A stretch of 64,000 bases of DNA from NCBI RefSeq assembly GCF_030325625.1, contig NZ_JACAIS010000001.1, forward strand, positions 806,001-870,000, in the 5' to 3' direction. This DNA is from Sphingobacterium sp. N143. Lineage in GTDB: Bacteria > Bacteroidota > Bacteroidia > Sphingobacteriales > Sphingobacteriaceae. Both the position numbers and the translations under genes were made by a program. Positions 18,166 through 27,011 of this stretch are shown piece after piece (the stretch's first letter is position 1; each line of letters starts with the position of its first letter). The notes under the pieces are model-generated. The model was not told where the DNA came from. It did no database searches and saw nothing but the letters and a program-made list of their open reading frames with translations.

Positions 18166-18310
18166 TTTTTTATTATTTTACTGTTAACTATTTTTTGTAT
18201 GATACAAAGAGAACATAAAATTTTGGCTGGTAACAGCTCAAAGTAGCTTAAATGGACATATTAAAGTGCCAAGCGGATAACCGATATTTTGAAATGGACA
18301 AGATGATATT

Positions 18311-19075
18311 TTACCGATCTTCCAGCCAGCTCAGGAACTGGGCGGTCTTTTCCTTTCCGATAAGCAGTTTATCTTCTGTCGGTACCGTTAGTTTAACATA
18401 GAGCTTTCTGGCAAAATAATGTTCCACCTCCTTTACTGCCGAAAAGCTGATGAGATATTGTCTGTTCAGCCTAAAGAAGTCCTTGCCCGGTAATTGGGCA
18501 GCGAGCTGGTCCAGGGACTGGCTGACGTCAAAATGCTCACCTTTAAAAGTCACCATGGTCGGAGAGGTATAGTTGATATAGATAAAAGCGATCTCCTCGG
18601 TTTTCACGGTCATGTACTTATTGTTTTTGAACACGAGAAAGCTCTTCTTTTTATGCTCTTCACCACTGATCTTCTGGATCAGTTCAACCAGGTTATTTTC
18701 AGCAGTTTTCTGAAAAAAATTCTTGAAATTGTCCACTTTCTCAAACGCATTTTTCAGGTCGGTTTCTGAAAAGGGTTTCAGCAGATAATCAATTCCATTC
18801 TCTTTTATGGCCTCCATAGCGTATTCACCGAATGCTGTACAGAAGATAACCGGGCAGACGATCTTTACCGACTTGAAGATATCAAAACTGATCCCATCGG
18901 AAAGCTGTATATCCATAAAGATAAGATCCGGTGAGGCACTGTTCGAAAGGTAGTCAATGGCCCCTTCTACGCTCTGGATCTTTGCCATGATATAGGCCCC
19001 TGGGCGTAGTTTCAATATTAGGTTTTCAAGGGAACGGGCGGCTTTGATCTCGTCCTCAATTATTAGTATGTTCAT
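18311..19075 (-). CDS. LytTR-family response regulator
   Basis: The 254-residue protein has a receiver domain (1-115) with the acidic pocket IIEDE and phosphoacceptor Asp55 in LIFMDIQLSDG, the Thr of FCTAFGEYAMEAI and Lys of LLKPF, followed by a LytTR DNA-binding domain (about 150-254; FFRLNRQYLISFSAVKEVEH). It overlaps the 3' end of the histidine-kinase gene by 20 bp, so the two are translationally coupled partners. Its targets are likely nearby; the exported hydrolase/cytochrome set upstream is a candidate but this is inference. Confidence 0.92.
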   Translation of the reverse strand: MNILIIEDEIKAARSLENLILKLRPGAYIMAKIQSVEGAIDYLSNSASPDLIFMDIQLSDGISFDIFKSVKIVCPVIFCTAFGEYAMEAIKENGIDYLLKPFSETDLKNAFEKVDNFKNFFQKTAENNLVELIQKISGEEHKKKSFLVFKNNKYMTVKTEEIAFIYINYTSPTMVTFKGEHFDVSQSLDQLAAQLPGKDFFRLNRQYLISFSAVKEVEHYFARKLYVKLTVPTEDKLLIGKEKTAQFLSWLEDR

Positions 19076-20072
19076 ATATGATGGGAAGTTTTATCGTAAA
19101 TGTTTCTGCGTCCTTTATGATTCTGATCTCCTTTTCAGATAGATGAAGATAACGCTGGTTGATATTTTCAAGCCCCAGTCCGGTAGACGGTTCAGGTATT
19201 TTCCGGGGCTGAACGTTATTGCGGACAATAAGATAATCCTCTTCCTGCCCGATGGATATATGCAGGGGTTTCTCGAGTGAAACGATATTATGCTTAATGC
19301 AGTTCTCGACCAATAGTTGTAGCGTAAAGGGTGGAATGAAAGTTCCATACGTGTCAGGTACGAGATTCAGGGAAACAACCAGCCCCTCCTCAAAACGCGC
19401 CTTCAACAGATAGATATAGGATTCCATGATTTGTAGTTCCTCGCTCAGTGGCACAAGATTCAGTTTGAGGCTGCCCAGGGTGAACCGGTAAAAGTCTGCA
19501 AGCTTGATGATGAATTCCGTCGACTGACTGTCATTGCTTTCCACCATATATTTTAATGTATTGAGACTGTTGAACAGAAAATGTGGATTTACCTGCTGTT
19601 TTAAAAGTTCATATTGAGCAGCGAGGTTTGCAGACATCGAGCGTTCCAGTTCCCGCACGACCTGCTGGTTGAGGTAGGTCTGGTACAGTAGATGGATAAA
19701 CATATAGAAAGTCAAGTTGATCAGTATGCCCCTTACTTCATACATCAGCATTTTAGGCCCAAAATTGAGATGTGAAAGGATGTAATACTGTAACGAGGAA
19801 AGGACGAACATCAGCACCAAACCAACCCCCAAACCCCTGAAAAGCTGGGGCGATATCACATTTTTGCGGCCTGTTTTCTTTGTATAGGCCGGTATCGAAT
19901 AGATATTGTAATACCAGATCAGCAGGGCAAATCCCGTGGTTACGGCAAAGTCTGCAATCCCCTCAGCAAGAATAAAATTATGGTCCACAATTTTGGGGAT
20001 CGATGTCAATATGCCCAATGATACTGAACTGATCCAGATCAGCTTATGGGAAATGTAAAATGTCGTCTTCAT
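19056..20072 (-). CDS. LytS/YehU-type sensor histidine kinase
   Basis: The 338-residue protein has about four N-terminal membrane segments (about 10-130) with little periplasmic sequence, then the HisKA-type box QQVNPHFLFNSLNTLKYM with phosphorylated His164, and an ATPase domain with LQLLVENCIKHNI (N box) and STGLGLENINQRY (G box). This is the His_kinase family that pairs with LytTR regulators. The signal is likely sensed within or at the membrane. The gene starts 176 bp after the stop of the epoxide-hydrolase-like gene on the same strand. Confidence 0.92.
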   Translation of the reverse strand: MKTTFYISHKLIWISSVSLGILTSIPKIVDHNFILAEGIADFAVTTGFALLIWYYNIYSIPAYTKKTGRKNVISPQLFRGLGVGLVLMFVLSSLQYYILSHLNFGPKMLMYEVRGILINLTFYMFIHLLYQTYLNQQVVRELERSMSANLAAQYELLKQQVNPHFLFNSLNTLKYMVESNDSQSTEFIIKLADFYRFTLGSLKLNLVPLSEELQIMESYIYLLKARFEEGLVVSLNLVPDTYGTFIPPFTLQLLVENCIKHNIVSLEKPLHISIGQEEDYLIVRNNVQPRKIPEPSTGLGLENINQRYLHLSEKEIRIIKDAETFTIKLPIIYEHTNN

Positions 20073-20248
20073 ATTATATCTGGTACAGTATTAAGTTTAT
20101 ACTGCCAACAAAATTTGCTGGCATTTCGAGGTATCTGAAGAGCCAGCAAATTAGTAAAAAATGTTATTATTTATACATCGACAAGTGAACTTTCTAGCTC
20201 TCTTCAAATCGATACGACTTGACGAATCAACTGGAGCGTATCAACAGT

Positions 20249-21292
20249 TTATCTGGATAGCAGATCAGCCTCAATAATGGCATCCGCAAATTCTTTGGGA
20301 GCCTCCTGTGGCAGGTTGTGCCCGATCCCACCGGTCAGGGTATGGTGGTTGTACGGTCCTTTATATTTGGAGGCATAATTTTGCGGTGGTGGAAACGCTG
20401 CCCCGTTGGCATCACCTTCCAGGGTCACCGTCGGTACAGTGATATCCGGTGATTTGGCGAGTCTGGCTTCCAGCTCATCATACCGTTTCTCTCCGGGAGC
20501 CAGCCCCAGGCGCCAGCGGTAATTGTGGATCACGATAGCAACATGGTCGGGGTTTTCAAACGATTGGGCTGATCGCTGATAGGTTTCCGCATCAAAGGAC
20601 CATTTAGGGGAGGCTGTTTTCCAGATCAGTTTGTTAAAAGCCTCCGTATTTGCCTTATAACCATTATAGCCCCTTTCTGTCGCGAAGTAGTACTGGTACC
20701 ACCACAAGAGTTCAGCATTGGGTGGAAGCGGGTTTTCATTTGCTTTGGGGCTTCCGATCAGGTATCCGCTGACGGCCACCAATGCCGAAACACGTTCTGG
20801 CCAGAGGGCAGCCATAATATCCGCAGTCCTCGCGCCCCAGTCAAAACCACCAACAATAGCTTTATCTAGTTTAAGTGCATCCATGAAAGCAATGATATCG
20901 AGTGCCACAGCAGACTGCTGTCCATTCCGGACTGTCTTTGGAGAAACAAAGGTCGTTGTTCCATAGCCCCTGAGATACGGGACCAGTACCCGATATCCTT
21001 TTGCTGCGAGCAATTCGGAAGATTTTTCAAAACTAAGGATATCGTACGGCCATCCGTGGAGCAGTATAACGGGTTTTCCTGTCTTTGGTCCAACCTCGGC
21101 ATAGCCCACATCAAGCAGCCCGGCCCTGATTTTCTTTGTATGCTGAAATACAGAATGTATTGGACTGTCCACCTCCGGCTGTTTATGCTGGGAAAGCTGC
21201 TGGGCCTGAAGTGATGATGGACCAGTTACCGAAAGTAATGTCAAAGACAGGGCAAACATCGCCTTTTTGCCAAAATTTGTTATTGTGTTCAT
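20249..21292 (-). CDS. exported epoxide-hydrolase-like alpha/beta hydrolase
   Basis: The 347-residue protein has a signal peptide (MNTITNFGKKAMFALSLTLL..., cleaved after SSLQA) and an alpha/beta-hydrolase fold. The oxyanion motif is LLHGWPYD (residue 78) and the nucleophile elbow is GGFDWG with Asp151, so it belongs to the epoxide hydrolase / haloalkane dehalogenase branch and not to the serine esterases. The C-terminal catalytic His is in GGIGHNLPQEAP. It would open epoxides or related electrophiles in the periplasm. It is the last gene of a same-strand exported set (25517 to 20249). Confidence 0.85.
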   Translation of the reverse strand: MNTITNFGKKAMFALSLTLLSVTGPSSLQAQQLSQHKQPEVDSPIHSVFQHTKKIRAGLLDVGYAEVGPKTGKPVILLHGWPYDILSFEKSSELLAAKGYRVLVPYLRGYGTTTFVSPKTVRNGQQSAVALDIIAFMDALKLDKAIVGGFDWGARTADIMAALWPERVSALVAVSGYLIGSPKANENPLPPNAELLWWYQYYFATERGYNGYKANTEAFNKLIWKTASPKWSFDAETYQRSAQSFENPDHVAIVIHNYRWRLGLAPGEKRYDELEARLAKSPDITVPTVTLEGDANGAAFPPPQNYASKYKGPYNHHTLTGGIGHNLPQEAPKEFADAIIEADLLSR

Positions 21293-21336
21293 TGTATCTG
21301 ATTATTTAGTGAGGTAAATTATTTCAGCCGTATCGA

Positions 21337-21777
21337 TTATTGCGGAAATTTTAGTGGATCAGTGTCCAATATGTCCGCGATACGCTGCGTTATGGAGTCA
21401 TGGGGAGGTATTTCACCATATTCGGTGGTATATTGCAGTTTACCGTCCTTTCCGGATTTTACTGCCTCCACCCGGAGGAGCTCACCGTTGACCTTGCTCC
21501 CAAAATATTGTGGATCTTCCTGCATTTTATAGGTAACGAGTTTTAAGGAGACCTGCCCCTGATTGTTTGTCGGTTCTTCCAAAAGAGACAGCCCTTCCCG
21601 GTTCCCATATAGCGCCGACATGGTCTGCCGGTCAGGGTTAAAAGAAGATGAGATGAACTGCAGTTTGCCTGGTTCAAACATGAACCGTATTTTTCCGTTA
21701 TCTTCAAGTTGCGCCCCCTTGCTGCATGCAGCGAATATTAAGCTGCTCAGCAGTAGCATGGATAGGATATTTTTCAT
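21337..21777 (-). CDS. small lipoprotein of unknown function
   Basis: The 146-residue protein has a lipoprotein leader with lipobox FAAC (residues 14-17) and an otherwise soluble, unrecognised sequence. Its ATG overlaps the TGA stop of the P460 gene (ATGA, 21774-21777), so the two are translated together. That coupling suggests an accessory or binding subunit for the haem protein; nothing in the sequence gives a reaction. Confidence 0.75.
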   Translation of the reverse strand: MKNILSMLLLSSLIFAACSKGAQLEDNGKIRFMFEPGKLQFISSSFNPDRQTMSALYGNREGLSLLEEPTNNQGQVSLKLVTYKMQEDPQYFGSKVNGELLRVEAVKSGKDGKLQYTTEYGEIPPHDSITQRIADILDTDPLKFPQ

Positions 21778-22754
21778 TTTGTGACAGTTTTTAGATAGTG
21801 TTCGATCAGTTTTTTGGAGTTCACTTTTGGCGGAACATTGAACAGGTAACCTGTCGGTTCTGCCAGCTGTCTATGGCAGCTGATGCAGGACTGCTGGGCA
21901 AAGAGTGCGGTTTTTCCGGTCGGTTTTAACTCCTGACCATTGAATTTCGCAAATCCCCAGCCTTCGGTATCTGTATAGGTTTTTCCATCTTTAACCATGT
22001 ATTGCATGTTCACAAAATCACCGGGTACAATATCCCCATTTGGTTTCCGGGTCTGTTTGAAGACCGCCTTAGCGACTGCGCTGCCATCAGGCCAGGGATG
22101 GAAGCTTTCCTCTTCAATGGCACGGACAGCGATGTCATTTCCGTAAATCACACGGACCGTATTGTCGATGAGTGTGCTCATCCCGATCACCTTCCAGTTC
22201 TTAAAATCAGCATTGTACCGAATTCCGTTCGGTGACACTGGTGTATTGGTAGGTGATGTCTCCTTTACCTGCTCTGGGCCATGATGTGCTGGTATAAAAC
22301 TATCTTTTGCAGATAGGGACAGGGCATACTGTTTTATGGTCGCCACATCAACTGGAGAAAGTTTCGAGCCTGGATGCGTGAGCGCATAGGAGGGCAGGGG
22401 CATCTTACCTACGTTTATCATGTTGTAAATGGCGTAAAACTTACCTTTTTGTTCCGCATCGGAAAGCTTATCCCACTCGGAAAAATTCATCACTTCACGT
22501 GCCCGTTTTATATCTTTGTTTACGATCCACGATACCGGGGCGATTTTGTCAACGAAGGACAGCTGCTGTTCGTTGGAGTGGCAGTTGAAACAGGAACGTT
22601 CCAGGATCAGCTCGACCTGTCTGGGGACATTCCGCATGTGTCCGGTCACCGGTTTCTGTTCGACTGTTCCATTGAAAAATTGTAGGACGATAAAGCCCGT
22701 CACAATGCAGAGCAGTGTAGTGGGTATCAGTCGGATTTGTTTTACGTATTTCAT
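21774..22754 (-). CDS. haem-binding / cytochrome P460-like exported protein
   Basis: The 326-residue protein has an N-terminal membrane anchor (about 8-27) and two haem c attachment motifs: CFNCH (55-59) and CISCH (290-294). Residues about 40-150 look like the Bacteroidota haem-binding domain, and residues about 175-326 look like a cytochrome P460-type domain (WKVIGMSTLIDNT, then WGFAKFNGQEL before the second CxxCH). P460 proteins carry an unusual cross-linked haem and oxidise small nitrogen compounds or bind NO; whether this one keeps that chemistry is not visible. It is followed with ATGA overlap by the small lipoprotein. Confidence 0.8.
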   Translation of the reverse strand: MKYVKQIRLIPTTLLCIVTGFIVLQFFNGTVEQKPVTGHMRNVPRQVELILERSCFNCHSNEQQLSFVDKIAPVSWIVNKDIKRAREVMNFSEWDKLSDAEQKGKFYAIYNMINVGKMPLPSYALTHPGSKLSPVDVATIKQYALSLSAKDSFIPAHHGPEQVKETSPTNTPVSPNGIRYNADFKNWKVIGMSTLIDNTVRVIYGNDIAVRAIEEESFHPWPDGSAVAKAVFKQTRKPNGDIVPGDFVNMQYMVKDGKTYTDTEGWGFAKFNGQELKPTGKTALFAQQSCISCHRQLAEPTGYLFNVPPKVNSKKLIEHYLKTVTK

Positions 22755-22881
22755 GATGTTTGCGCTTTTGTTGGGTTAAAATTACGGTAAGGCCCTACGT
22801 TGGAGAAGCTCAAAACCGTTGAACCGGACATATTTCGGGTTGAATTCTTCTTTTGTATCCTCGAAGCGGACAATCCGCGAT

Positions 22882-23655
22882 CTATAATTTTATGTTGGAG
22901 GCATCCAGGATCACCCCAGATTTCCTGTCCTGTTCAAAAGCGATGATTTCCCAGGCATTATTGCTTTCCGGAAGCTTAAAGGAAAAACTGTCCTGTGCTT
23001 TAAGCGCCCGGCTCTGCAGGTCGCGCACCACCTGTACATGGGACAGCGCTTTTCCGGCATTCTCTCCCGCAGATACCTGCGAGGAAGCGTGTTTTTGGAC
23101 GAGCGCCATCAGGATATCCGAGTTTTTGAATGTTGAGGCAGAGCGGTAGCCGACCTGGACATTTTTACCTTCGGTTTTTAGTACTTTGAGACTAAGGTTC
23201 TCTGCATGAGATTCCAGCATGGCGGACTGGATGCCGCTGATGACTTTGCCGGTTTCCGATCCGACCATTTCCTGTCTGCCATTGATGACCATCTGTGGCG
23301 TATAGAGCGTGCTGAGGTTCATCCATGTGGCGTACTGTTTCTGTCTTTCTGTAAATTGGTTTTTGCTAAACCGGTCCTTCCAGCCCTGATGGTCCCAATA
23401 ATCGACGTGGAAGGCCAAGATGTAAAGTTTTTTGTTCCGATTGTCCTTTTCAAGTTTTGCAATCAGTTCATCTGCCGGCGGGCAGCTCCAGCAACCCTCT
23501 GAGGTAAAGAGTTCCACCACCGCAAAGCTTTTGTTCAGGTTGCTGTTTTTAATATTTTGCAGTTCTTTATCCTCACTGAATCCTTTGAATGCCATGATCA
23601 AGGCAATGATCAAGGGTAGGCTTAGGACGTACAGTATTTCTTTTATTGATTTCAT
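22882..23655 (-). CDS. DUF1223 thioredoxin-like exported protein
   Basis: The 257-residue protein starts with a membrane-spanning leader (about 8-25) and contains the DUF1223 signature VELFTSEGCWSCPPADE with Cys55 and Cys58, then AFHVDYWDHQGWKDRFS and TPQMVINGRQE. The family is thioredoxin-like with a CxxC pair and is generally exported; its electron partner is unknown. It sits between the P460 gene and the DsbD-alpha-like gene (33 bp upstream of it), which suggests a small redox relay in the cell envelope. That link is inference. Confidence 0.85.
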   Translation of the reverse strand: MKSIKEILYVLSLPLIIALIMAFKGFSEDKELQNIKNSNLNKSFAVVELFTSEGCWSCPPADELIAKLEKDNRNKKLYILAFHVDYWDHQGWKDRFSKNQFTERQKQYATWMNLSTLYTPQMVINGRQEMVGSETGKVISGIQSAMLESHAENLSLKVLKTEGKNVQVGYRSASTFKNSDILMALVQKHASSQVSAGENAGKALSHVQVVRDLQSRALKAQDSFSFKLPESNNAWEIIAFEQDRKSGVILDASNIKL

Positions 23656-23688
23656 GTTCTAAATTTTAAGATGCCTGGATTCTGTTGT

Positions 23689-24147
23689 TTAATTGAAGAT
23701 TTTGAGGGAGAATCCGAAATCCTGTGGCGGAAGGCAGACCTGATCGCTGCACTGCATAAACTGGATGGTTCCCCGGATTGTTCCGTTCTTGCCTTTGAGC
23801 CTGATCTTCTGACCGAATTCGACCTCGTTCTCAAAATAAGTGACCGGCATGCCCAGCAGATTTTCAAACTTTTGGCGTGGCGTGGGCTGGGTCACATTTC
23901 CCAGCAGCTGGTAAGACGGGTCAGGCTCGAATTTAAAGTTCATTTTGATCGGGCTCTGGGCACTGTTGCCCAGAGCGTACATATGCCATCCCGGTGGGAT
24001 TTTGGCTTTCATCAGAATTTCCCCCTCTTCAGGAGATTTTCGTTTAAGTGAACATTCCCATGTCACCTGACCGGATACAGTCTGTGTTTTCGCATGTGAG
24101 CAGAACATCATCAGAACTGTCATCGCTAAAATTGCTAACCTGTTCAT
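23689..24147 (-). CDS. exported DsbD-alpha-like domain protein
   Basis: The 152-residue protein has a signal peptide (MNRLAILAMTVLMMFCSHAK) and a single immunoglobulin-like domain like the N-terminal part of DsbD: GEILMKAKIPPGWHMYALG early and IRGTIQFMQCSDQVCLPPQ with a Cys pair (CSDQVC) near the end. In DsbD this domain passes electrons to periplasmic thiol proteins. Here it is a stand-alone protein without the membrane or thioredoxin parts. Its neighbour with a CxxC pair (DUF1223) is the natural partner. Confidence 0.8.
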   Translation of the reverse strand: MNRLAILAMTVLMMFCSHAKTQTVSGQVTWECSLKRKSPEEGEILMKAKIPPGWHMYALGNSAQSPIKMNFKFEPDPSYQLLGNVTQPTPRQKFENLLGMPVTYFENEVEFGQKIRLKGKNGTIRGTIQFMQCSDQVCLPPQDFGFSLKIFN

Positions 24148-24224
24148 TTCTATATTTTTTATTTGTTAAACCTTAAGTTCTTTGTACAAAGAGAGGGAGG
24201 AGAAATATATGCAGCCTCCGACGA

Positions 24225-25517
24225 TTATTTTCGCAGGGGTTTAAAGGCTGCTCGTAGTTCTTCCGTAAAGATCTGTGGCTGTTCCCATGCCGCAAAATGC
24301 CCTCCTTTTGGTGCTTTATGATAATAATATAGAGAGGGATAAGCGGCTCTGGACCAACTTTCCGGAGCTTGGTAGATTTCATGTGGAAATACAGAGATGG
24401 CCACCGGAACCTTTATGCGCGCTGTTTTCTGATGCTCAGCACTGAAATTGTTATTGTTATTTTCCCAGTAGAAGCGGGATGATGACGCTCCGGTATTGGT
24501 CAGCCAGTACAATGTAATGTCATCAAGGATCGCGTCGCGGCTGATAACCTTTTCAGGTTTCAGGTCACTTTCTGTCCATTCAGCAATCTTTTCATATAAA
24601 AAAGCGGCTAATGCACTTGGAGAGTCGGAGAGTAGGTAGCCGGTGGTCTGAGGTCTTGTTACCATTATCTCACCATAAGCTGCGTTTCTTCCAAAGAAAG
24701 CACGCATTGAAGTATATGCATTAACTTCGTCCTGAGAAAGGCCTGCCGGAACAGGATCCCCAGCGTTGATCGATTTTACCAGTTCTGCGGGAATTGTGGC
24801 CGGCATGGTCAGGTGGATACCCAATAGTCCCGAAGGAGCCTGTCTGGCAAGGGCGTTGGAGATTACCGATCCGTGGTCACCACCTTCAGAAACATATTTT
24901 GTGTACCCTAGGCGTTTGACCAGTGTATCCCAGGCTTTGGCAACACGGTCGGGATTCCAGCCAAGCTCTTTTGGGATTTCCGAAAATCCATATCCCGGAA
25001 TCGCGGGAATGATCACATCGAAGGCATCCTCAGCTTTGCCACCGTAGTGAACAGGATCGGTAAGCGGACCGATTGCGTCAATAAATTCCAAGGGCGATCC
25101 TGGCCATCCATGAGTGAGCACAAGGGGTAATGCAGCTTTTTCTTTCGAACGTACATGGATAAACTGGATATCAAGCCCATCGATCCTGGTGACAAATTGT
25201 GGCAGGGCGTTCAGCTTGTTTTCAAGTTTACGCCAGTCATAGCCATTGCCCCAGTAGTCGATCAGCTCCTTTAATTGCGCCAATTGAATACCCTGTGATT
25301 CGTCATTCACTGTTTCCTTGTCCGGAAAGCGGGTCTCTGCAATACGTCTTTTCAGCTCATCAAGTTTAGCCTGTGGAATATTGATCTTGAAGGGTCTGAT
25401 ACTTGTATCAGATTTCGAAATTTCAGCTTTTTTTCTGCTGTCCTGCGCGTTCGTAAGTTTAGGAATGCTGAGTGCGAATGTCGCCATCATCAGGATTGTT
25501 GTCATTTTTGTATTCAT
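24225..25517 (-). CDS. exported epoxide hydrolase with EHN domain
   Basis: The 430-residue protein has a signal peptide (cleavage after LTNAQ, about residue 25), the epoxide-hydrolase N-terminal (EHN) region about 40-150 starting RPFKINIPQAKLDELKRRI, and an alpha/beta-hydrolase domain with LTHGWPGSPLEF (134) and nucleophile Asp214 in EGGDHGSVIS. The C-terminal His is in PKGGHFAAWEQPQ. It resembles microsomal-type epoxide hydrolases, which convert epoxides to diols. It is the first gene of the minus-strand exported set and starts 162 bp from the HxlR gene. Confidence 0.9.
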   Translation of the reverse strand: MNTKMTTILMMATFALSIPKLTNAQDSRKKAEISKSDTSIRPFKINIPQAKLDELKRRIAETRFPDKETVNDESQGIQLAQLKELIDYWGNGYDWRKLENKLNALPQFVTRIDGLDIQFIHVRSKEKAALPLVLTHGWPGSPLEFIDAIGPLTDPVHYGGKAEDAFDVIIPAIPGYGFSEIPKELGWNPDRVAKAWDTLVKRLGYTKYVSEGGDHGSVISNALARQAPSGLLGIHLTMPATIPAELVKSINAGDPVPAGLSQDEVNAYTSMRAFFGRNAAYGEIMVTRPQTTGYLLSDSPSALAAFLYEKIAEWTESDLKPEKVISRDAILDDITLYWLTNTGASSSRFYWENNNNNFSAEHQKTARIKVPVAISVFPHEIYQAPESWSRAAYPSLYYYHKAPKGGHFAAWEQPQIFTEELRAAFKPLRK

Positions 25518-25678
25518 TGCTTTTTTGTTTTAGATTTTTACAATCTGGTTTCTTTTGTTGCAACAAATGTATGCGAGGGAGTTTTCGCATTAAACAGACA
25601 ATCGGTTCAAGTGGACATATTTACAACCGAACTGGAAATTTTGGGGCATGAGCAGACAGTTCCATATTCAGAAATGGG

Positions 25679-26023
25679 CTACTGGTCATCTGTTTTCTGT
25701 ACTACTTTTTTTCTATGCTCACGACCCCAGGAGATCATCTCCTGGATGATCTTACCAAAAGTTCTGCAGTAATCCGTTGGCTGATATTCAACGAGCACAG
25801 GAGTGTCCGGATAAACCTTTCGCACAAGAAGTTTGTTCAGCTCCATATCCTTTAATTCTTTTGAAAGCATTCGGGTGGTAATGCCCGGGATGCTCCGTTC
25901 GATCTCCCTGAATCGACGGTGACCATTACATAGTGAGTTGATAATCGGAATTCTCCATTTTCCACCAATAAAGTACAGGGTGTCCTGTAAAGCTCTGAGT
26001 TCTTCGGCTTGATCTCTTTCCAT
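25679..26023 (-). CDS. HxlR-family winged-helix regulator
   Basis: I chose the ATG at 26023 (MERDQAEELRALQ); a longer frame to 26101 would run through the divergent promoter. The 114-residue protein has the HxlR winged helix: GGKWRIPIINSLCNGHRRFR, then IPGITTRMLSKELKDMELNK and the wing ending YQPTDYCRTF. HxlR proteins bind DNA as dimers and often respond to aldehydes or quinone-like electrophiles. It is divergent from the SDR gene at 26102 across 78 bp, and a dyad in that gap is the likely operator. Confidence 0.9.
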   Translation of the reverse strand: MERDQAEELRALQDTLYFIGGKWRIPIINSLCNGHRRFREIERSIPGITTRMLSKELKDMELNKLLVRKVYPDTPVLVEYQPTDYCRTFGKIIQEMISWGREHRKKVVQKTDDQ

Positions 26024-26032
26024 GCGCTTGAT

Positions 26033-26073
26033 TTTGGTATACTTTATTATACTGGTTACAAATATATACCAAA
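26033..26073. promoter_or_regulatory. probable HxlR operator dyad
   Basis: Perfect 9-bp inverted repeat TTTGGTATA (26033-26041) / TATACCAAA (26065-26073), centred in the divergent HxlR/SDR gap, with an inner GTATA/TATAC pair (26037-26052). Assignment to HxlR rests on position. Confidence 0.6.
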
Positions 26074-26080
26074 TACAAGA

Positions 26081-26088
26081 TATATTTG
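26081..26088 (+). promoter_or_regulatory. -7 box of the SDR gene
   Basis: TATATTTG matches TAnnTTTG and lies 13 bp before the ATG at 26102 and 7 bp after the dyad, so a bound dimer would block RNA polymerase. Confidence 0.6.
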
Positions 26089-26101
26089 CATAAAAAAACA
26101 C

Positions 26102-26845
26102 ATGAAAAATTTAACAGATAAAATTGTACTGATTACCGGAGGAAATAGCGGAATCGGTTATGCTACAGCCAAAGAGTTCTTGGAGAATGGGGCAACGACA
26201 ATTATTACGGGCAGAAGAAAACAGGCTATAGAAGAGGCGGCCGCTCGGATAGGGGGACAGGCTATGGTCGCAGATCAGTCGAAGGTTGCAGATATAGAAC
26301 ATCTGGCCGAGGAAATCAAAAGGCAATACGGAAAACTCGATGTTCTTTTCATCAATGCCGGGATAACCGGGGAAGCAAGCCTGATCAGTGATGCACAAGA
26401 AGACAACTTTGATCATGTGATGGACATCAACCTTAAAGGAGCCTATTTTACATTGAGCAAATTGATTCCCCTGCTCCAGGATGGAGCGTCCGTCATCTTC
26501 CTTTCATCCAACGTCGCATCAATGAATAAGCCGCAGAGCTCCGTTTATCAGGCGAGTAAAGCGGCGCTGAATACCATAGCGAAAACAGCGGCACTGGAAC
26601 TTGCTGACCGAAAGATTAGAGTAAACACGGTAAGTCCTGGCCCCACGCGCACGGCGGTCCTAAATAAAAGTTATGATTCCCAGACAGCGGATGGTATATG
26701 GGATGATCTGGCGCAGGTTCTTCCGTTGAAAAAAATTGGAATCCCCGAAGACGTTGCAAAGATGGTTGTATACCTCGCCTCAGATGCAGCGTCGTTTATA
26801 ACGGGCAGTGACTTTGTTATCGATGGTGGCATGAAAATAAGTTAA
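26102..26845 (+). CDS. short-chain dehydrogenase/reductase (SDR)
   Basis: I chose the ATG at 26102 (MKNLTDKIVLITGG), which follows the -7 box; the longer frame from 26009 overlaps the divergent HxlR gene. The 247-residue protein has the classical SDR motifs: TGGNSGIGYATA (cofactor), NAGITG, catalytic Ser in FLSSNVA and YQASK (YxxxK), and NTVSPGPTRT. A basic GRRK after strand two favours NADP. It would reduce a carbonyl compound in the cytoplasm. The divergent HxlR protein is its likely repressor. Confidence 0.9.
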   Translation: MKNLTDKIVLITGGNSGIGYATAKEFLENGATTIITGRRKQAIEEAAARIGGQAMVADQSKVADIEHLAEEIKRQYGKLDVLFINAGITGEASLISDAQEDNFDHVMDINLKGAYFTLSKLIPLLQDGASVIFLSSNVASMNKPQSSVYQASKAALNTIAKTAALELADRKIRVNTVSPGPTRTAVLNKSYDSQTADGIWDDLAQVLPLKKIGIPEDVAKMVVYLASDAASFITGSDFVIDGGMKIS

Positions 26846-26977
26846 AATTGTGGCATGTATACAGGGGGGCATAGATGGTTATTCAGCCACAAAACTTTTA
26901 ACGCTGCGATTGACCAGTTCATGGCCAAAATTGTCCAATTCAGCTATTTTAGATGTGCATAGCCCTGATGAACGCTT

Positions 26978-26985
26978 TAAGTTTG
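26978..26985 (+). promoter_or_regulatory. -7 box of the lipoprotein hydrolase gene
   Basis: TAAGTTTG matches TAnnTTTG, 26 bp before the ATG at 27012. No clear -33 element was seen. Confidence 0.45.
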
Positions 26986-27011
26986 CCACATAAACATTAA
27001 TAAAAAGTCAG

